From Deinococcus rhizophilus (GTDB lineage Bacteria; Deinococcota; Deinococci; Deinococcales; Deinococcaceae): a DNA stretch of 30,846 nt. A model generated the notes under the pieces. The model did no database searches and was not told where the DNA came from. It saw nothing but the letters and a program-made list of their open reading frames with translations. The position numbers and the translations under genes were made by a program. The DNA is taken from the NCBI RefSeq assembly GCF_030271215.1, contig NZ_JASNGB010000006.1, positions 1-30,846 on the forward strand, written 5' to 3'. Below are positions 1 to 8,614 of this stretch, piece by piece (the stretch's first letter is position 1; every line of letters begins with the position of its first letter).

Positions 1-1
1 G

Positions 2-100
2 GAGCGGAATGCCGCGCAGAATGCCAACCTCGCCCGGAAGCGGGCATCGAGCCAGAACTACAACCGCAGCCGCAGCAAGGACTGGGACCCCAGGGGCTGA
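2..100 (+). CDS. 3' end of an unidentified gene (partial)
   Basis: An open frame enters from the left edge and stops at TGA 98-100. The 32 visible residues are rich in Asn, Arg, Ser and Lys and end in DWDPRG. The frame is immediately followed by a strong hairpin terminator, which supports this being a real gene end. There is too little sequence to name a family. A basic, low-complexity C-terminal tail is all that can be described. Confidence 0.5.
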   Translation, partial: ERNAAQNANLARKRASSQNYNRSRSKDWDPRG

Positions 101-105
101 AGAGG

Positions 106-136
106 GGCCACCGCGTCACCCGTTGACGCGGTGGCC
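106..136 (+). terminator. Hairpin terminator after the partial gene
   Basis: A perfect 13-bp inverted repeat (106-118 with 124-136) is separated by a 5-nt loop and starts 6 nt after the stop codon of the leftmost gene. There is no T-run after it, so termination efficiency is uncertain, but stem length and position fit a terminator. Confidence 0.75.
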
Positions 137-198
137 TCCGGTCCGGTCTGTCAGGTGGTGACTCCTCGCCGGGTCACCCTGGAATCAGGAGGTCACCC

Positions 199-462
199 AT
201 GCACGAGCTGGTCATCAGTGCCCATGCCGCCCAGCGCTACCGGGAACGCTTTGCGGGAAATCTGAGCTGGTCCGCCACTCAGCAGCGCCTGCGCCGATTG
301 CTGCGCCGGGCCCGGTTTCACGGCGTGAGACCCGGCCAGGCGAGGCTCTACGCCCTGGGCGACATGCGCTTCGTCGTGGAAGACGGCGTGCTGGTGACGG
401 TCTACCGCCTGCACTACCGCGACGTGCCTCCCGTGGAGGACCTGTGGTGCCTGGCGAGCTGA
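199..462 (+). CDS. Small conserved-looking hypothetical protein (87 aa)
   Basis: The gene starts with ATG at 199 and has an excellent ribosome binding site AGGAGGT at 187-193, 5 nt upstream. The protein begins with a HAAQRYRER-type motif, followed by a very Arg-rich helix, then a beta-rich end (RFVVEDGVLVTVYRL). This layout loosely resembles small proteins of the DUF4258 or RelE/BrnT-like kind, but I do not recognise a family. The upstream region has an inverted repeat GGTGAC/GTCACC (157-162, 173-178), and GGTCACCC recurs at 172-179 and 191-198; these could be operator sites. It lies between a terminator and the promoter of the next operon, so it is probably its own transcription unit. Confidence 0.65.
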   Translation: MHELVISAHAAQRYRERFAGNLSWSATQQRLRRLLRRARFHGVRPGQARLYALGDMRFVVEDGVLVTVYRLHYRDVPPVEDLWCLAS

Positions 463-470
463 GTGCGGGG

Positions 471-511
471 CCGCAAATGTGCGGGCGCGGTCAGAGTGCA
501 GCCTCTAGGGT
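471..511 (+). promoter_or_regulatory. Promoter of the addB operon, probably leaderless
   Basis: A -10-like hexamer TAGGGT at 506-511 lies exactly 6 nt before the GTG start at 518, the spacing expected for a leaderless Deinococcus transcript. No ribosome binding site precedes the GTG. The block CCGCAAATGTG at 471-481 plus GTCAGA at 490-495 recurs at 23461-23485, with a TAGCTT hexamer at the same offset. A small hairpin CCGCA-AATG-TGCGG is present at 471-484 in this copy only. Confidence 0.5.
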
Positions 512-517
512 AGGGGC

Positions 518-3205
518 GTGACCCGCCTGCTCCTGCATCATCCGGCGTCCAGCGTGCTGCTGACGGGCCTGGGGGAACGGTTTCACCCTGGGCTGCTGCC
601 CGTCGTGCCCAACGTGCAGGCGGGCCGGGACGTTCGCGGGAGCCTGCGGGGCGCGGGCCGGGCCATCACCCTGACGCAGTGGGCACGCGAGGCCCTGCAG
701 GAAGCCGGGTGGAGGCCCCTGCGCCCCGGTGAACGGGAGGCGTTTTTCCGGAATGCCCTGTCGGGTCTTTCCCTCGACTACCTGGGGCCTCTGATGGACC
801 GGCCTGGGACCCTCACGCGCCTGAGCAAGCTCGTCGGAGAGTTGCTGCGCGACCACCTCGACCCGGCGGCGGTGCAGGCGGTGGCGGCAGACGCGCGGCA
901 GCGGGACGTGGCCACCGTGTACGCCGCCTACGTCCGGCGGGCGCAGGCCGAGCGGCGCTTCGACCTGCCGGGCACGGAATTCTTCGCGAGCCGCCTGCCG
1001 TCGCTGCGCCCACGCGCGGCGGCCGTCCACGGCTTCGTGTACTTCGATGCGTCCCAGGTCGCGTTCCTGGGCCGCGCCCTGGCGGGCGGTTCGCTGGTGA
1101 CCCTGCCCCTGGAGCGCGGTGTGCCTGCCCTGCGCCGCACCGAGGAGACCTTCCAGGCCCTGCAGGGGGCGGGCTTCCAGCCCCAGGCCATCACTGGCCT
1201 CCCGAGCCGCAACGGGGACCGTCTGGTGCAGGCCTACTTGACCCGTGCGCCTGTCCCCGGTGGTGTGACCAAGGCCGAGTTCGCGGAGATCGAGGCGGAG
1301 GTCCGCGCCTGCCTGGGGCAGGTCCGGGCCTGGCTGGCCCAGGGCAGCCGACCCGAGCAGGTGGCGATCGTGGTCCGGCACGAAGCGACGTACCTGCCCA
1401 CCCTGGCGGACGTCGCGCGGGAGTACGCGCTGCCGCTGGTCAGTGGGTTGCAGGTGCCGTTGCTGGAGACGCCCCTAGGCGGGGCGGTGCAGGCGTGGGT
1501 CGACGCCCACACGCGGAGCTGGATCTATGGGGCCGTGCAGCGACTGCTGACCCTGCCGCTGCTACGGCTCCCCTTCGACGCCCTGCGGCAGGCCAGACGC
1601 CTGCGGCCCGCCTGTCCCCCCGGTCTGGAGGCCTGGGGCGACCTCGGCTGGCTGGCTCTGCCCCCAGAGACCAGCTGGCGGGCGGGCATAGGGGTCTTGC
1701 AGCGGCTGATCACCGAGTTCGGGGTCGGTGACCGGTGCAAGCAGGACCCGGCACTCAACGTGGCACTGCGCATCCTGGTGGACCGCCTGGCGGCCGAGGC
1801 CCGCCGTGACGAGGGCTGCTCGCGTGAGGAACTGCTTGGGCTGGTGACGCACGTGCTGCGAACGGCCACGGTTCCCACCCTGCTGGGGCGCAGCGGCGTG
1901 CGGGTGGCCACCCCCCTCGCGGCGCTGGGGCGGCGCTTTGACCACGTCTGGGTGCTGGGCCTCTCGGACGGCCTGTTCCCGGTGCGCCCCGGTGACGACC
2001 CCCTGCTCGACAGCGCGGTGAGGGCCGCGTGGCGGGACGCGGGCGTCCAGGTGCCCGACGTGACCAGCCTCGCCACCGTGCAGGAGGCGCAGTTCCTGGG
2101 ATCGGTGGCCGGGGCCGGCCTCGACATCGTCCTGAGCCGTCCCCGGCGGGACGCGGGCGGGCGGGAGTTGCGCGCGAGTCCGTACTGGCTGCGGCTGGGC
2201 GTCGCCCCGGAGCCCGCCGCCCTGCCCCTGCCCTATGGCTCCGAGGCGGAACGTGCCCTCGCGGCGGCCCTGGGGGGAGAGTTGAGCCGGGCCGTCCGTG
2301 AGCGACAGGCCACCGAGCTGGCGCGGGCAGGTGGCCTCGTCGGGGCCTATCAGGGCCAACTCACTGAAGGCATCGACGTGAACGCGCGGCGCTGGAGTCC
2401 CTCGCAACTGCACGCGGTCGGGGCCTGCCGATTCCGCTGGTTCACGCAGAAGCTGCTGGGCCTGGAGGAGGGTGTGGACCCGGAGGCCGATGAGGACCGC
2501 CGCGTCACCGGCACCCTGCTGCACGCGGCGCTGGAGGGGGCCCTGCAGGGCTGGCAACCGGGAGACGCCCCCGAGGTGCTCGCGGAGCGTGCCGAGGCGG
2601 CCCTGCACCGCTCGGAGCGCGAGCTGCGCCGCCTTGGCACCCTGCGCCCCGGTCCCCTCTGGCCCACCCAGTTCGAGGAGGTGCGCCGCACCGCGTTGAA
2701 AGCCCTTCGGAGTGACGCTTTTCTGCCCCCGGGCTGGCAGCCCCTTTTCCGAGAAGAACTGCGGGAATTCACGCTGGAGGTCGGCTCCCACGTCTTTCAG
2801 TTCCGCGGCATCGTGGACCGGGTGGACGAGACCCCGGACGGGCTGACCGTCACGGACTACAAGACGGGGTCGTACATCAGCCAGGTGGTGCAGGGCGGCG
2901 TGATGAACCTGGAAGTGCAGCTCCCGCTGTACCTGCACGCCACGGGCGCGGTGAGCGGGCGGTACCTCAGCGTGGAGGGGGGCAAGGTGCTCAAGCAGGC
3001 GGGCCGCGCGGCGGAGGGCGGCCGGAGCAAATACGACTGGAATGAGCATCAGGCCCAGGTGCAGGCGTTCCTGGGGGAACTGGGAGACGCGTTGGCAGCC
3101 GGGAACGTCGCCCCCAGTCCGGACACCCGGCGGGAGGCGTGCACCTACTGCGGCGTGCGGGCGGTGTGCCGTGTCGCAGGCGGGGCCGTGGAGGTGAGCG
3201 CGTGA
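518..3205 (+). CDS. addB: AddB-like PD-(D/E)XK nuclease with iron-sulfur cluster (895 aa)
   Basis: Probable nuclease subunit of an AddAB-type helicase-nuclease that processes double-strand DNA ends. The N-terminal part looks like an inactivated helicase fold with no Walker A motif. The family motif VLGLSDGLFP lies in the middle. The C-terminal nuclease domain shows His669 and Glu673 (LLHAALEG), Asp767 (GIVDRVD) and Asp780-Tyr-Lys782 (DYKTG), followed by the Q-motif region VQLPLYLHA. Cys637 plus Cys875, Cys878 and Cys884 (C-x2-C-x5-C) match the AddB iron-sulfur staple. The protein is shorter than Bacillus AddB (about 1,160 aa). The GTG start at 518 is chosen from the -10 box 6 nt upstream. The stop overlaps the GTG of addA. 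A generic annotation would be a PD-(D/E)XK nuclease family protein. Confidence 0.85.
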   Translation: MTRLLLHHPASSVLLTGLGERFHPGLLPVVPNVQAGRDVRGSLRGAGRAITLTQWAREALQEAGWRPLRPGEREAFFRNALSGLSLDYLGPLMDRPGTLTRLSKLVGELLRDHLDPAAVQAVAADARQRDVATVYAAYVRRAQAERRFDLPGTEFFASRLPSLRPRAAAVHGFVYFDASQVAFLGRALAGGSLVTLPLERGVPALRRTEETFQALQGAGFQPQAITGLPSRNGDRLVQAYLTRAPVPGGVTKAEFAEIEAEVRACLGQVRAWLAQGSRPEQVAIVVRHEATYLPTLADVAREYALPLVSGLQVPLLETPLGGAVQAWVDAHTRSWIYGAVQRLLTLPLLRLPFDALRQARRLRPACPPGLEAWGDLGWLALPPETSWRAGIGVLQRLITEFGVGDRCKQDPALNVALRILVDRLAAEARRDEGCSREELLGLVTHVLRTATVPTLLGRSGVRVATPLAALGRRFDHVWVLGLSDGLFPVRPGDDPLLDSAVRAAWRDAGVQVPDVTSLATVQEAQFLGSVAGAGLDIVLSRPRRDAGGRELRASPYWLRLGVAPEPAALPLPYGSEAERALAAALGGELSRAVRERQATELARAGGLVGAYQGQLTEGIDVNARRWSPSQLHAVGACRFRWFTQKLLGLEEGVDPEADEDRRVTGTLLHAALEGALQGWQPGDAPEVLAERAEAALHRSERELRRLGTLRPGPLWPTQFEEVRRTALKALRSDAFLPPGWQPLFREELREFTLEVGSHVFQFRGIVDRVDETPDGLTVTDYKTGSYISQVVQGGVMNLEVQLPLYLHATGAVSGRYLSVEGGKVLKQAGRAAEGGRSKYDWNEHQAQVQAFLGELGDALAAGNVAPSPDTRREACTYCGVRAVCRVAGGAVEVSA

Positions 3206-6200
3206 CCACCCTCCAGGCGAACACGTTCACGGACGCCCAGGCCCGGGCCATTTTCAGCGGGGGCAGCGTCGCGATCTCGGCGGGGGCGGGCAGTGGCAAG
3301 ACGCGCGTGCTCGCCGAGCGCATCCTGCACTTCCTCGCCCGCGGCGTGCGGCCCGCGCAGATCGTGGCGGTCACCTTCACGGAGGCCGCCGCCGCCGAGC
3401 TGCGCGAGCGCGTGACGGCGGTGGTCGAGCGCCGCGCCGAGGCCGAAGGTGGGCCGTGGCCGGACCTGGTCACCGAACTCGCCCTGATGCCGGTGGGCAC
3501 CATCCACAGCCTGTGTGGGCGCGTCGCGCGCGAGCATCCGGTGGAAAGCGGGGCGGGGCTGGGCTTTACCGTCCTTGACGAACTCGAGGCCCGGGCCTGG
3601 CTCGATGAGCACCTGAGCCCGGTGCTCGCCGAGTTGCAGGAGGATGAACGGGAAACGCTGCTGGCCGTCCCGGGGAAGGTCCGCCGCACGGTGTTGGAGG
3701 CACTTCTCGATGACCCGTCCTCTGCGCGGGAGGCGCTGCGGGTGGCGGCGGCGGCCCGGAGGCTGGACCCCCTGGAGCGGGCGCGGCGGGCCTGGGAGGC
3801 CGCGTTGCCGCAGTGGCAGATGGCGGTGATGGCCCTGGAAGGGGTCTCTGGGCCTCACGGAGACGTGCTGGAGGAGATGCGGACCCAGACCGTGACGCTG
3901 GGCCGTGACGCGCCTCTCCTGGGGCAGGACCTGCTCGCCGTGCGGGCGGTGCTGCGGGAGCACTCCGGACGCATCGGAAAGGGCTGGACGGCAGGCGCGA
4001 AGAAGGAGGTGAACGCGGCGCTCGGCGTGATCAAGGGACTGGCGACGCGGGACGACCTCGCGGGCATCCCCGGCGAGGCCACCGCCGCACACGACCGGGC
4101 GGTTCTCGCGCTGGAGCGGATTTTTAACCACGTGTCCCAGCGCTTCGCGGCCCTCAAGGCGGAGGCCGAGGTCGCCACCTTCGCGGACCTGGAAACCTTC
4201 GCGGACGCGGCCCTCGGGCACTCGCACGTGCGGGCCTACTACGCCCGGCGCTGGACGCACCTCCTGATCGACGAGGCGCAGGACACCAATCCGGTGCAGT
4301 GGCGCATCCTCTCGGCCCTGGCGGGGGAGGGCGTGAACCTCACGGTGGTGGGCGACGAGAAGCAGTCCATCTACGCCTTTCGCCGGGCAGACGTGCAGGT
4401 GTTCCGCGCGGCGCAGGATGAAGTGCAGGCCCGCGCGGGCGAGGTCATTCCGATGGGGACGTCCTTCCGCACGCACGCGGCGCTGGTGGAGACCCTCAAC
4501 GCCTTCTTCTCCTCGCTGATGGCCGGACCGGACGGGGCGCGGCCCACCGCCGCGCGGTTCGAGCCGCTGTCCGCGCACCGGACCCCCTCCCCCCTGGGGC
4601 AAGACCTGCCCTGCGTGGAGGTGTACGACATCCAGGCGGAGGACATCGGAACGGCGCGGGCGGCGGAAGCCCGGCTCCTCGCCGCGCGGATTCAGGACCT
4701 GCTGTACGCGGGAACGCCCGTGTACGACCGCGCCCTGGGGGGAACGCGCCCCCTGAAGCTTGGCGACGTGGCTGTGCTGTTCCGGGCGCGCACCCACCTG
4801 GGGACCTACGAGCAGGCCCTGGCGGCCGCGGGGATTCCCTACGTGGTCCACGGTGGGCGCGGCCTGTATGACCGCCCCGAGGTGCAGGACGCCGCCGGGC
4901 TGCTGCGGGTGGTGGCCGACCCCACGGCGGACATTCCGCTGGCGGCCTTCCTGCGCGGGCCCCACGTGTGCCTGACCGACCAGGCACTGCTCGACCTCGC
5001 CCGGCTGCGCGAACCCGGCGAGAGCCTCTGGGACGCCGCGAGGAGATCGCCAGACCCGGACGCTGGGCAGGCCGTGACCTGGATCCAGGGCTGGCGCGAG
5101 GCGAGCGTGACCCTCAGCGCCTCGCAACTCCTGATGGAGGCTGACCGGGTCACCGGCGCGGCGCTGGTGCACGCGGCGATGCCGGACGGGGCGCGGCGCA
5201 CGGCGAACCTGCGGCGTTTCCACGCCCTGCTGCGGTCCTGGGCGCAATCGGGCGTGCGGGACGTGGTGCGGGTCGCCGGGCACCTCGCGGAGCTGGAGCG
5301 CCTCGGCGCGCAGGAGGCCGAGGCCGTGAGTCCCTCGCCCGACGCGGTCCAGCTCATGACCATTCACGGGTCCAAGGGCCTGGAATTTCCGGTGGTGATC
5401 GTGGCCGACGTGCTCAACCAGGGAGGCGGCCCGCCGCCCCGGGTGCGCTTCGACGCGGCGGCGGGTGTGGCCCTGAAGTTGCCCGGTGTGGAGGAGGACC
5501 TCCCGGACTGGGAGGCGCTGGAAGCGCTCGCCGAAGAACGTGAACTCAGCGAGAACGAGCGGGTGGCCTACGTCGCGTTCACCCGCGCCGCCGACCTGCT
5601 GATCCTGCTGGCCCCCGGGAACCTCGGCGCAGCAGCCCGGCGGCGCCTTGAGGCCTTCGTGGCCCACCTTCCGGCGCAGGGCGTGGCCCTGAGCTACGCG
5701 GAAGCTTCGGACGTCCGTGCTCCGCGTCCGCTGCCTTTGCTGGCGGTGTCCGGCCCCCTGAGGCTGGACGTCGCGACGGGGCCGGGCGTGATCCTGCCGG
5801 GCACCCTCCCTGTGACCAGCCTGGGCACCTACCTGCATTGCCCGCGCCTGTTCGCCTACCGCCACCTTGAGGGGCGTGAACCGTTGGTGGCTCTGTGGAG
5901 CGAGCGGGAAGCCGCCGAGCGCAGCAACCCGGAAGGCCGCCTGGCCGGACGCCAGATCGGCGACGCGGTGCACCGGGCCCTGGAACACGGCTGGGACCGT
6001 CAAGTGATGCGAGAGCGCTTTCCCTATTTCGCCCCGGCTGACTTCCAGACGGTTGTGACCCTGGCGGAGGCCATGGCAGGCGAGGCGTTCTCTAGTCTGC
6101 GCGGCCGTCCTTTCGAACGCGAGAAGGCCATCCAGGTGCCGCTCGGTGGCCTGACGTTCGAGGGGATCGTCGACGCCTTCGACCCAGAGGGCGCCCTGGT

Positions 6201-6483
6201 GCTGGACTACAAGACCGACCGCCGGATGCTGCCCGAACATCACCTGCCGCAGCTGGCCCTCTACGCGCACCATCTGGGGGCGCGGGAGGCGGCCCTGGCC
6301 TACCTGCGCCACGGGACCCTGCACACCTTCACGGCGGATGACCTGGAGCGCGGCCTCGCCGTCGTCCGAGATACCGCCCGGCGGCTCACGGCTCTGGACT
6401 TCGCCCCGACCCCCTCCGCGTCCGCCTGCGGCTTCTGCGCCTTCCGGGGCGTGTGCGACGCCGCCTTCAAGGAGACACCATGA
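3202..6483 (+). CDS. addA: AddA-like UvrD-family helicase-nuclease (1093 aa)
   Basis: ATP-dependent DNA helicase with a C-terminal nuclease, the expected partner of the preceding AddB-like protein. Helicase motifs are Walker A SAGAGSGKT (Lys33), DEAQD at 357-361, GDEKQSIYAFRRAD, HGSKGLEF at 722-729 and VAFTRA at 791-796. The nuclease domain has His924, Asp991 (GIVDAFD) and Asp1002-Tyr-Lys1004. A four-cysteine set is also present: Cys880, then Cys1076, Cys1079 and Cys1085 (C-x2-C-x5-C). Iron-sulfur cysteines are usual in AddB rather than AddA, so both proteins here seem to carry the cluster. The start GTG at 3202 overlaps the addB stop (GTGA), indicating translational coupling. An earlier in-frame ATG at 3139 would overlap the addB Cys region and is less likely. 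Confidence 0.9.
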   Translation: MTTLQANTFTDAQARAIFSGGSVAISAGAGSGKTRVLAERILHFLARGVRPAQIVAVTFTEAAAAELRERVTAVVERRAEAEGGPWPDLVTELALMPVGTIHSLCGRVAREHPVESGAGLGFTVLDELEARAWLDEHLSPVLAELQEDERETLLAVPGKVRRTVLEALLDDPSSAREALRVAAAARRLDPLERARRAWEAALPQWQMAVMALEGVSGPHGDVLEEMRTQTVTLGRDAPLLGQDLLAVRAVLREHSGRIGKGWTAGAKKEVNAALGVIKGLATRDDLAGIPGEATAAHDRAVLALERIFNHVSQRFAALKAEAEVATFADLETFADAALGHSHVRAYYARRWTHLLIDEAQDTNPVQWRILSALAGEGVNLTVVGDEKQSIYAFRRADVQVFRAAQDEVQARAGEVIPMGTSFRTHAALVETLNAFFSSLMAGPDGARPTAARFEPLSAHRTPSPLGQDLPCVEVYDIQAEDIGTARAAEARLLAARIQDLLYAGTPVYDRALGGTRPLKLGDVAVLFRARTHLGTYEQALAAAGIPYVVHGGRGLYDRPEVQDAAGLLRVVADPTADIPLAAFLRGPHVCLTDQALLDLARLREPGESLWDAARRSPDPDAGQAVTWIQGWREASVTLSASQLLMEADRVTGAALVHAAMPDGARRTANLRRFHALLRSWAQSGVRDVVRVAGHLAELERLGAQEAEAVSPSPDAVQLMTIHGSKGLEFPVVIVADVLNQGGGPPPRVRFDAAAGVALKLPGVEEDLPDWEALEALAEERELSENERVAYVAFTRAADLLILLAPGNLGAAARRRLEAFVAHLPAQGVALSYAEASDVRAPRPLPLLAVSGPLRLDVATGPGVILPGTLPVTSLGTYLHCPRLFAYRHLEGREPLVALWSEREAAERSNPEGRLAGRQIGDAVHRALEHGWDRQVMRERFPYFAPADFQTVVTLAEAMAGEAFSSLRGRPFEREKAIQVPLGGLTFEGIVDAFDPEGALVLDYKTDRRMLPEHHLPQLALYAHHLGAREAALAYLRHGTLHTFTADDLERGLAVVRDTARRLTALDFAPTPSASACGFCAFRGVCDAAFKETP

Positions 6484-6926
6484 CCGACCTGAACAGCAAT
6501 GAGCCCAGCGCCCAGCCCGAAGTCGTCCCGACGCCCTACGCCGCGGCGGTGCTGGACTTCCTGACCGAAGAGGGCTTCCGGCCCCACCTCGACGAGGACA
6601 GCGACGTCTTTTTCAAGTACGAGGGGATGACGTACATGGTGCTGACGGCCAGCAACGAGCCCACCGTGTTGACCCTGGTGCTGCCGTATTTCTGGCCTTT
6701 GGAGGACGCCGCCGAGCGGACCCGCGCCCTGGAAGCGGCGATGTTCGCCCACCGTCACGTCCGCATCGGGCGCGTGACCGTGCTGGAGGGCAACGTGTCG
6801 GCCAGCGTGAACGCCTACCTGCCGGACGAGGACAGCTTCCGCGCCGTCCTGCTCAGCAGCCTCGACGGGCTGAAGTACCTCTTCCTGAAGTTCCGCGAGC
6901 ACATGCACGCCCAGCTGGAGAACTGA
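6480..6926 (+). CDS. YbjN-like domain protein (148 aa)
   Basis: The ATG at 6480 overlaps the addA stop (ATGA), with GGAG at 6471-6474 as ribosome binding site. An unstructured Asn/Ser/Pro-rich N-terminus of about 20 residues precedes an alpha-beta domain with the pattern YAAAVLDFLTEEGF, then FFKYEGMTYMVL and a late helix. This resembles the YbjN / type III secretion chaperone-like fold. The molecular role of this family in bacteria is not settled; a protein-binding or chaperone role is plausible. The stop is 3 nt before the WYL gene, so it belongs to the same operon. Family assignment rests on pattern only. Confidence 0.65.
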   Translation: MTDLNSNEPSAQPEVVPTPYAAAVLDFLTEEGFRPHLDEDSDVFFKYEGMTYMVLTASNEPTVLTLVLPYFWPLEDAAERTRALEAAMFAHRHVRIGRVTVLEGNVSASVNAYLPDEDSFRAVLLSSLDGLKYLFLKFREHMHAQLEN

Positions 6927-6929
6927 CCC

Positions 6930-7871
6930 ATGACCGCGACCACCAAGACCGAGCGCATCCTCGACCTGCTCGATTGCCTGGGCGAGGGCGAGTGCAGCGC
7001 CCGTGACCTGGTGCGCCGACTGGGCCTGCCGGAGAACCAGCTGCGCAGCGTGCAGCGCGACCTGCGAACGCTGATCGACCGGGGATTGCTGGAGGTGTCG
7101 CCCGCGGGCCGCTACCGCCGTCCGGTCCGCGTGACCAGCCTCAACCCGGTGGAGGCCCTGGCGGTCTATTCGGCGACGCGGATGCTCTACCACCACGCCG
7201 CCGAGTACAACGAGCACTACCTCAGGGCGATGGAGAAACTCTCGCGGCAGCTCCCCGAACGCGCCCGCCGGGTGGCCACCCTCGCCAGTGAGGCATACCG
7301 CGGCAAGCCCAACGGCGGGGCCTCCCGCACCTTCGAGCTCGTCGCGCAGGCCTGGCTGGAGGGCCGGGTGCTGCGCTTCGCGTATCACTCGCCACAGCGG
7401 GTGACCCCGGTCGAGCTCGCGATCTACTTCATCGAGCTCAGTCCGCAGAACCGTCAGGCCTACGCGATCGGGGTCAACCGCCTCAGGGAAGGCGGGCGGC
7501 CCTTCGTGTACCGGCTCTCCCGGATGCGGGACGCCACCCTGCTGGCGGATGAATGCGAGATTCCGGAGGACTTCCATCCGCTGAAGTTTCTGTCGAATGC
7601 CTGGGGGATCATGACCGGAGAGCCGGTGCGGGTCGAACTCTTCTTCTCCCCGCAGGTGCGCGAGCGGATAGGGGAGACCCACCTCGGGGAGAACGCGGAG
7701 GTCCGGGTGCTGGCCAGCGGTCACACCCGCGTGGTCCTGACAGTGGGCGGCTGGAAGGAACTGATTCCCTGGGTGCTGGGCTGGGGCGGCGAGGTGGAGG
7801 TGCTGGAGCCGCCGGAGTTGCGGGGGGCGGTGGCGCGGGCACACGGGGCGGGAGCGGCGGTGTATGGCTAA
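6930..7871 (+). CDS. WYL-domain transcriptional regulator, BrxR-like (313 aa)
   Basis: Predicted DNA-binding regulator. Residues about 1-70 form a winged helix (ARDLVRRLGLPENQLRSVQRDLRTL is the helix-turn-helix). Residues about 140-215 form the WYL ligand-binding domain. In the signature strand the usual W-Y-L is replaced around Tyr178 by A-Y-A. Residues about 225-300 look like the C-terminal WCX extension (GWKELIPWVLGWGGEVEVLEP). This three-part build matches BrxR/CapW-type regulators of phage-defence loci. It is the last gene of the addB-addA-ybjN operon and ends 137 nt before brxA, beside a perfect palindrome. Regulation of BREX, of its own operon, or of both is inferred from position. Confidence 0.85.
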   Translation: MTATTKTERILDLLDCLGEGECSARDLVRRLGLPENQLRSVQRDLRTLIDRGLLEVSPAGRYRRPVRVTSLNPVEALAVYSATRMLYHHAAEYNEHYLRAMEKLSRQLPERARRVATLASEAYRGKPNGGASRTFELVAQAWLEGRVLRFAYHSPQRVTPVELAIYFIELSPQNRQAYAIGVNRLREGGRPFVYRLSRMRDATLLADECEIPEDFHPLKFLSNAWGIMTGEPVRVELFFSPQVRERIGETHLGENAEVRVLASGHTRVVLTVGGWKELIPWVLGWGGEVEVLEPPELRGAVARAHGAGAAVYG

Positions 7872-7872
7872 G

Positions 7873-7918
7873 GCTGACCGTGTCAGCGATTGACGTGAAC
7901 CTGGCGCACGCTGAGCGT
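7873..7918 (+). promoter_or_regulatory. Palindromic operator candidates upstream of brxA
   Basis: A perfect 6-3-6 inverted repeat GCTGAC-CGT-GTCAGC occupies 7873-7887, starting 1 nt after the WYL gene stop. A -35-like TTGACG follows at 7890-7895, and a second palindrome ACGCT-G-AGCGT lies at 7908-7918. No clear -10 is found at 16-18 nt from the TTGACG. A dimeric winged-helix regulator such as the adjacent WYL protein would suit these sites; binding is inferred. Confidence 0.45.
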
Positions 7919-7993
7919 ATGGCGTCTTGCAGGATGCATAGGCCAGTGATGACTGCATGGAACGGTGATTCAGCCCCTTCAGGGTCTGGCTCC

Positions 7994-7999
7994 CTATTC
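7994..7999 (+). promoter_or_regulatory. Possible -10 box for brxA
   Basis: TATTCT fits the TAnnnT pattern and ends 9 nt before the ATG at 8009. No Shine-Dalgarno sequence is visible before that ATG, so brxA may be translated from a leaderless or near-leaderless mRNA. No good -35 hexamer is seen. Confidence 0.35.
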
Positions 8000-8008
8000 T
8001 GCGGACGC

Positions 8009-8614
8009 ATGCGCATGACTCCTCCCCCGTACACCGCCCTGACCAATGCCCAGTTCCTGCTTGCGGAAAGCTCCCTCGTGGCCCAGGCACTGATAGAGGG
8101 CACAGGTTGGTCCGACCTGCGCCTCGCCGCCCAGGAAGGCCGGCTGTTCGGGCCGGGCAAGGCCAGCAGTCAACTCACGGTGCTGACCACCTTAAGAGGC
8201 CGCTTCCAGGATATTCCCGGCGAGGTGCTGCCAGAACTGGCTGCTGGCACCCTCGAGACGAGGCGTCTGCTCATGCTCGGGCTGATCACGCGGCAAAAAC
8301 CGTTGCTGCGTGATTTTGTCGAACAGGTGCTGCTTCACCAGTGGCGGCGTCTGGACCCCAGGGTGACCGATGCGGATGCCCGCGCCTTCCTGACCCACCA
8401 GGCGGAGCAGCGACCGGAAGTGGCCGCGTGGTCACCCGCGACTGTGCAAAAGACGCGGGGGAACCTGACGCGCTTCTTGGTCGACGCGGGCCTTCTGAAA
8501 GAGCGCGGTCAAGGTGAGTTTGAGATCCTGCCGCAGTACCTCTCCCCCCAGGTCAGGGCCGCCGTGCGTGACCTTGACCCCCAACTCTCTGCGCTGCTGG
8601 AGAACCTGAAATGA
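8009..8614 (+). CDS. brxA: BrxA, BREX type 1 protein (DUF1819 family, 201 aa)
   Basis: First gene of the BREX operon. The length of about 200 aa, the position before a DUF1788-like gene and the N-terminal pattern of helices (FLLAESSLVAQALIEG) fit BrxA. BrxA is known from structural work as a small helical DNA-binding protein; its step in phage exclusion is not fully defined. Two ATGs are possible, 8009 and 8015, giving MRMTPPPY or MTPPPY. 8009 is chosen for its distance to the TATTCT box. The frame is open further upstream, but that part overlaps the WYL gene and is unlikely to be translated. The stop overlaps the brxB start (ATGA). Confidence 0.9.
   Translation: MRMTPPPYTALTNAQFLLAESSLVAQALIEGTGWSDLRLAAQEGRLFGPGKASSQLTVLTTLRGRFQDIPGEVLPELAAGTLETRRLLMLGLITRQKPLLRDFVEQVLLHQWRRLDPRVTDADARAFLTHQAEQRPEVAAWSPATVQKTRGNLTRFLVDAGLLKERGQGEFEILPQYLSPQVRAAVRDLDPQLSALLENLK

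Noticed and set aside
3145..6324. Long open frame on the minus strand opposite addA
   Set aside because: It lies antisense to a gene with clear helicase and nuclease motifs and its translation is low-complexity; long antisense frames are usual at this GC content.
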